This document shows, piece after piece, positions 63,343 to 64,000 of a stretch of 64,000 nt of DNA. Origin of the DNA: Pseudomonadaceae bacterium (GTDB lineage: Bacteria > Pseudomonadota > Gammaproteobacteria > Pseudomonadales > Azotimanducaceae). A program made the translations under genes and the position numbers. Positions within the stretch are counted from its first letter, which is position 1. Every line of letters begins with the position of its first letter. The notes below the pieces were generated by a model. It saw nothing but the letters and a program-made list of their open reading frames with translations. It searched no databases and was not told the DNA's origin. The stretch covers positions 310,001 to 374,000 of the forward strand of contig JANSXA010000005.1 of NCBI GenBank assembly GCA_024743175.1. Reading direction: 5' to 3'.

Positions 63343-64000
63343 TTATGCGCTTTTCAGCGAAATACCCTGGGTTGCATCACCCAGGTCTTCGCCCATGCAA
63401 CGCTGGTAATACTCGGCCACAATCGGGCGCTCCAGCTCATCACATTTGTTAAGGAACGTGACACGGAAGGCAAATCCAACATCGCCGAAAATTTCCGCAT
63501 TCTGTGCCCAGGTCAACACGGTGCGTGGAGACATGACAATAGACACATCGCCATTTATGAAACCTTTTCTTGTGAGGTCGGCCACGCTGACCATATTGGA
63601 TAAGGTGCGGTGCCCGGCTTCATTTTCTCCATAAGATTTCGCCTTGCCCAGAACAATTTCGACTTCGGCATCGTGTTCCAGATAGTTCAGCGTCGCGACA
63701 ATACTCCAACGGTCCATCTGACCCTGGTTGATCTGCTGTGTGCCGTGGTACAAACCAGTGGTGTCGCCAAGACCCACAGTGTTTGTTGTGGAAAACAGAC
63801 GGAAGTGCGAGTGCGGTGTAATCACCTTGTTCTGATCAAGCAGCGTCAGCTTACCTTCAACTTCCAGAATGCGTTGAATTACAAACATGACATCAGGGCG
63901 GCCGGCATCATATTCATCAAATACCAGGGCCACAGGGTGCTGCAACGCCCAGGGCAGAATGCCTTCGCGGAACTCAGTGATCTGTTTGCCGTCCTTCAAC
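63343..64000 (-). CDS. cobS: cobaltochelatase AAA+ subunit CobS (5' part outside window)
   Basis: The C-terminal 218 or so residues of an AAA+ protein; the start and Walker A lie beyond the window. [20 protein letters not shown] is Walker B, FSTTNTVG sensor 1, DRWSI and [10 protein letters not shown] complete the chelatase-type AAA+ lid. It ends 36 nt before cobT in the usual cobS-cobT order. Together they would form the ATP-dependent motor with CobN. Confidence 0.9.
   Translation of the reverse strand, partial: LKDGKQITEFREGILPWALQHPVALVFDEYDAGRPDVMFVIQRILEVEGKLTLLDQNKVITPHSHFRLFSTTNTVGLGDTTGLYHGTQQINQGQMDRWSIVATLNYLEHDAEVEIVLGKAKSYGENEAGHRTLSNMVSVADLTRKGFINGDVSIVMSPRTVLTWAQNAEIFGDVGFAFRVTFLNKCDELERPIVAEYYQRCMGEDLGDATQGISLKSA

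Noticed and set aside
1-64000. CRISPR arrays, insertion sequences, prophage, rRNA and tRNA genes
   Set aside because: No direct-repeat/spacer array, transposase, integrase, terminal repeats or recognisable tRNA/rRNA sequence was seen on reading; subtle tRNA genes would need a scan.

Overview
The window looks like a chromosomal segment of an aerobic, probably marine, gammaproteobacterium with moderate-to-high G+C. The evidence is an OxyR with the E. coli cysteine spacing, cytochrome c5, MnmH, AhcY, TesB, the YafV/YbdL pair, a large TonB-dependent receptor, Fur-like boxes and tightly packed operons. A species cannot be named from sequence alone. Two traits are atypical of the class: a eukaryote-like (type 2) isoleucyl-tRNA synthetase and an HMG-CoA synthase beside a type I IPP isomerase. 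I found no rRNA, tRNA, CRISPR array, prophage or insertion sequence.

Layout. 1-9.9 kb: an ABC ATPase cut by the window edge, alpha/beta hydrolases, NnrU, MetY-type sulfhydrylase, TM2 protein, a 70-aa peptide with a double-glycine-type leader, an epoxide-hydrolase-like enzyme, MAPEG, a thioesterase, Nudix, an Hsp70-like (YegD-type) protein and a flavin-binding protein. 9.9-13.4 kb: MsrA, a Sel1-repeat lipoprotein and MnmH. 13.4-18.7 kb: a minus-strand block of LysR, a GH78-fold protein whose catalytic motifs are degenerate, and nitrile hydratase beta, alpha (cobalt-type CTLCSC) and accessory subunits. The GH78 stop abuts the beta start. The LysR/crotonase intergenic region holds palindromes, a C-rich/G-quadruplex hairpin and a strong terminator, so it may encode a small RNA.

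19-29.4 kb: crotonase, a PspA-like protein with a multi-pass membrane partner, a protein with a C-terminal Rieske domain, type 2 IleRS, and a three-gene L-fuconate catabolic operon. 29.4-37 kb: a Fur-box-controlled small protein with a PPOX flavoprotein, an LLM oxidoreductase, Idi, HMG-CoA synthase, crotonase, and EamA and MATE exporters. 37-40.6 kb: a rubrerythrin / CCG-domain Fe-S protein / DUF3501 cluster with a Fur box and an OxyR-like promoter upstream and oxyR convergent downstream. This is the best candidate here for a poorly described functional system.

40.6-47.1 kb: an LRAT-like protein, a cytochrome c5-like lipoprotein, YafV, YbdL and, divergently, an ArsR-methyltransferase fusion (SahR-like) with AhcY and TesB. 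A perfect 26-bp palindrome sits between the divergent genes, so S-adenosylhomocysteine recycling and methionine-linked transamination are probably co-regulated. 47.2-55.8 kb: MoxR ATPase, VWA protein and a complete Opp peptide transporter whose OppC carries an FN3-like insertion. 55.8-60 kb: a glycine-rich RRM protein, a decayed 3' remnant of a TonB-dependent receptor, and the intact receptor. 60-64 kb: a small secreted protein, Nudix, ABM monooxygenase, and CobT and CobS (cut by the window end).
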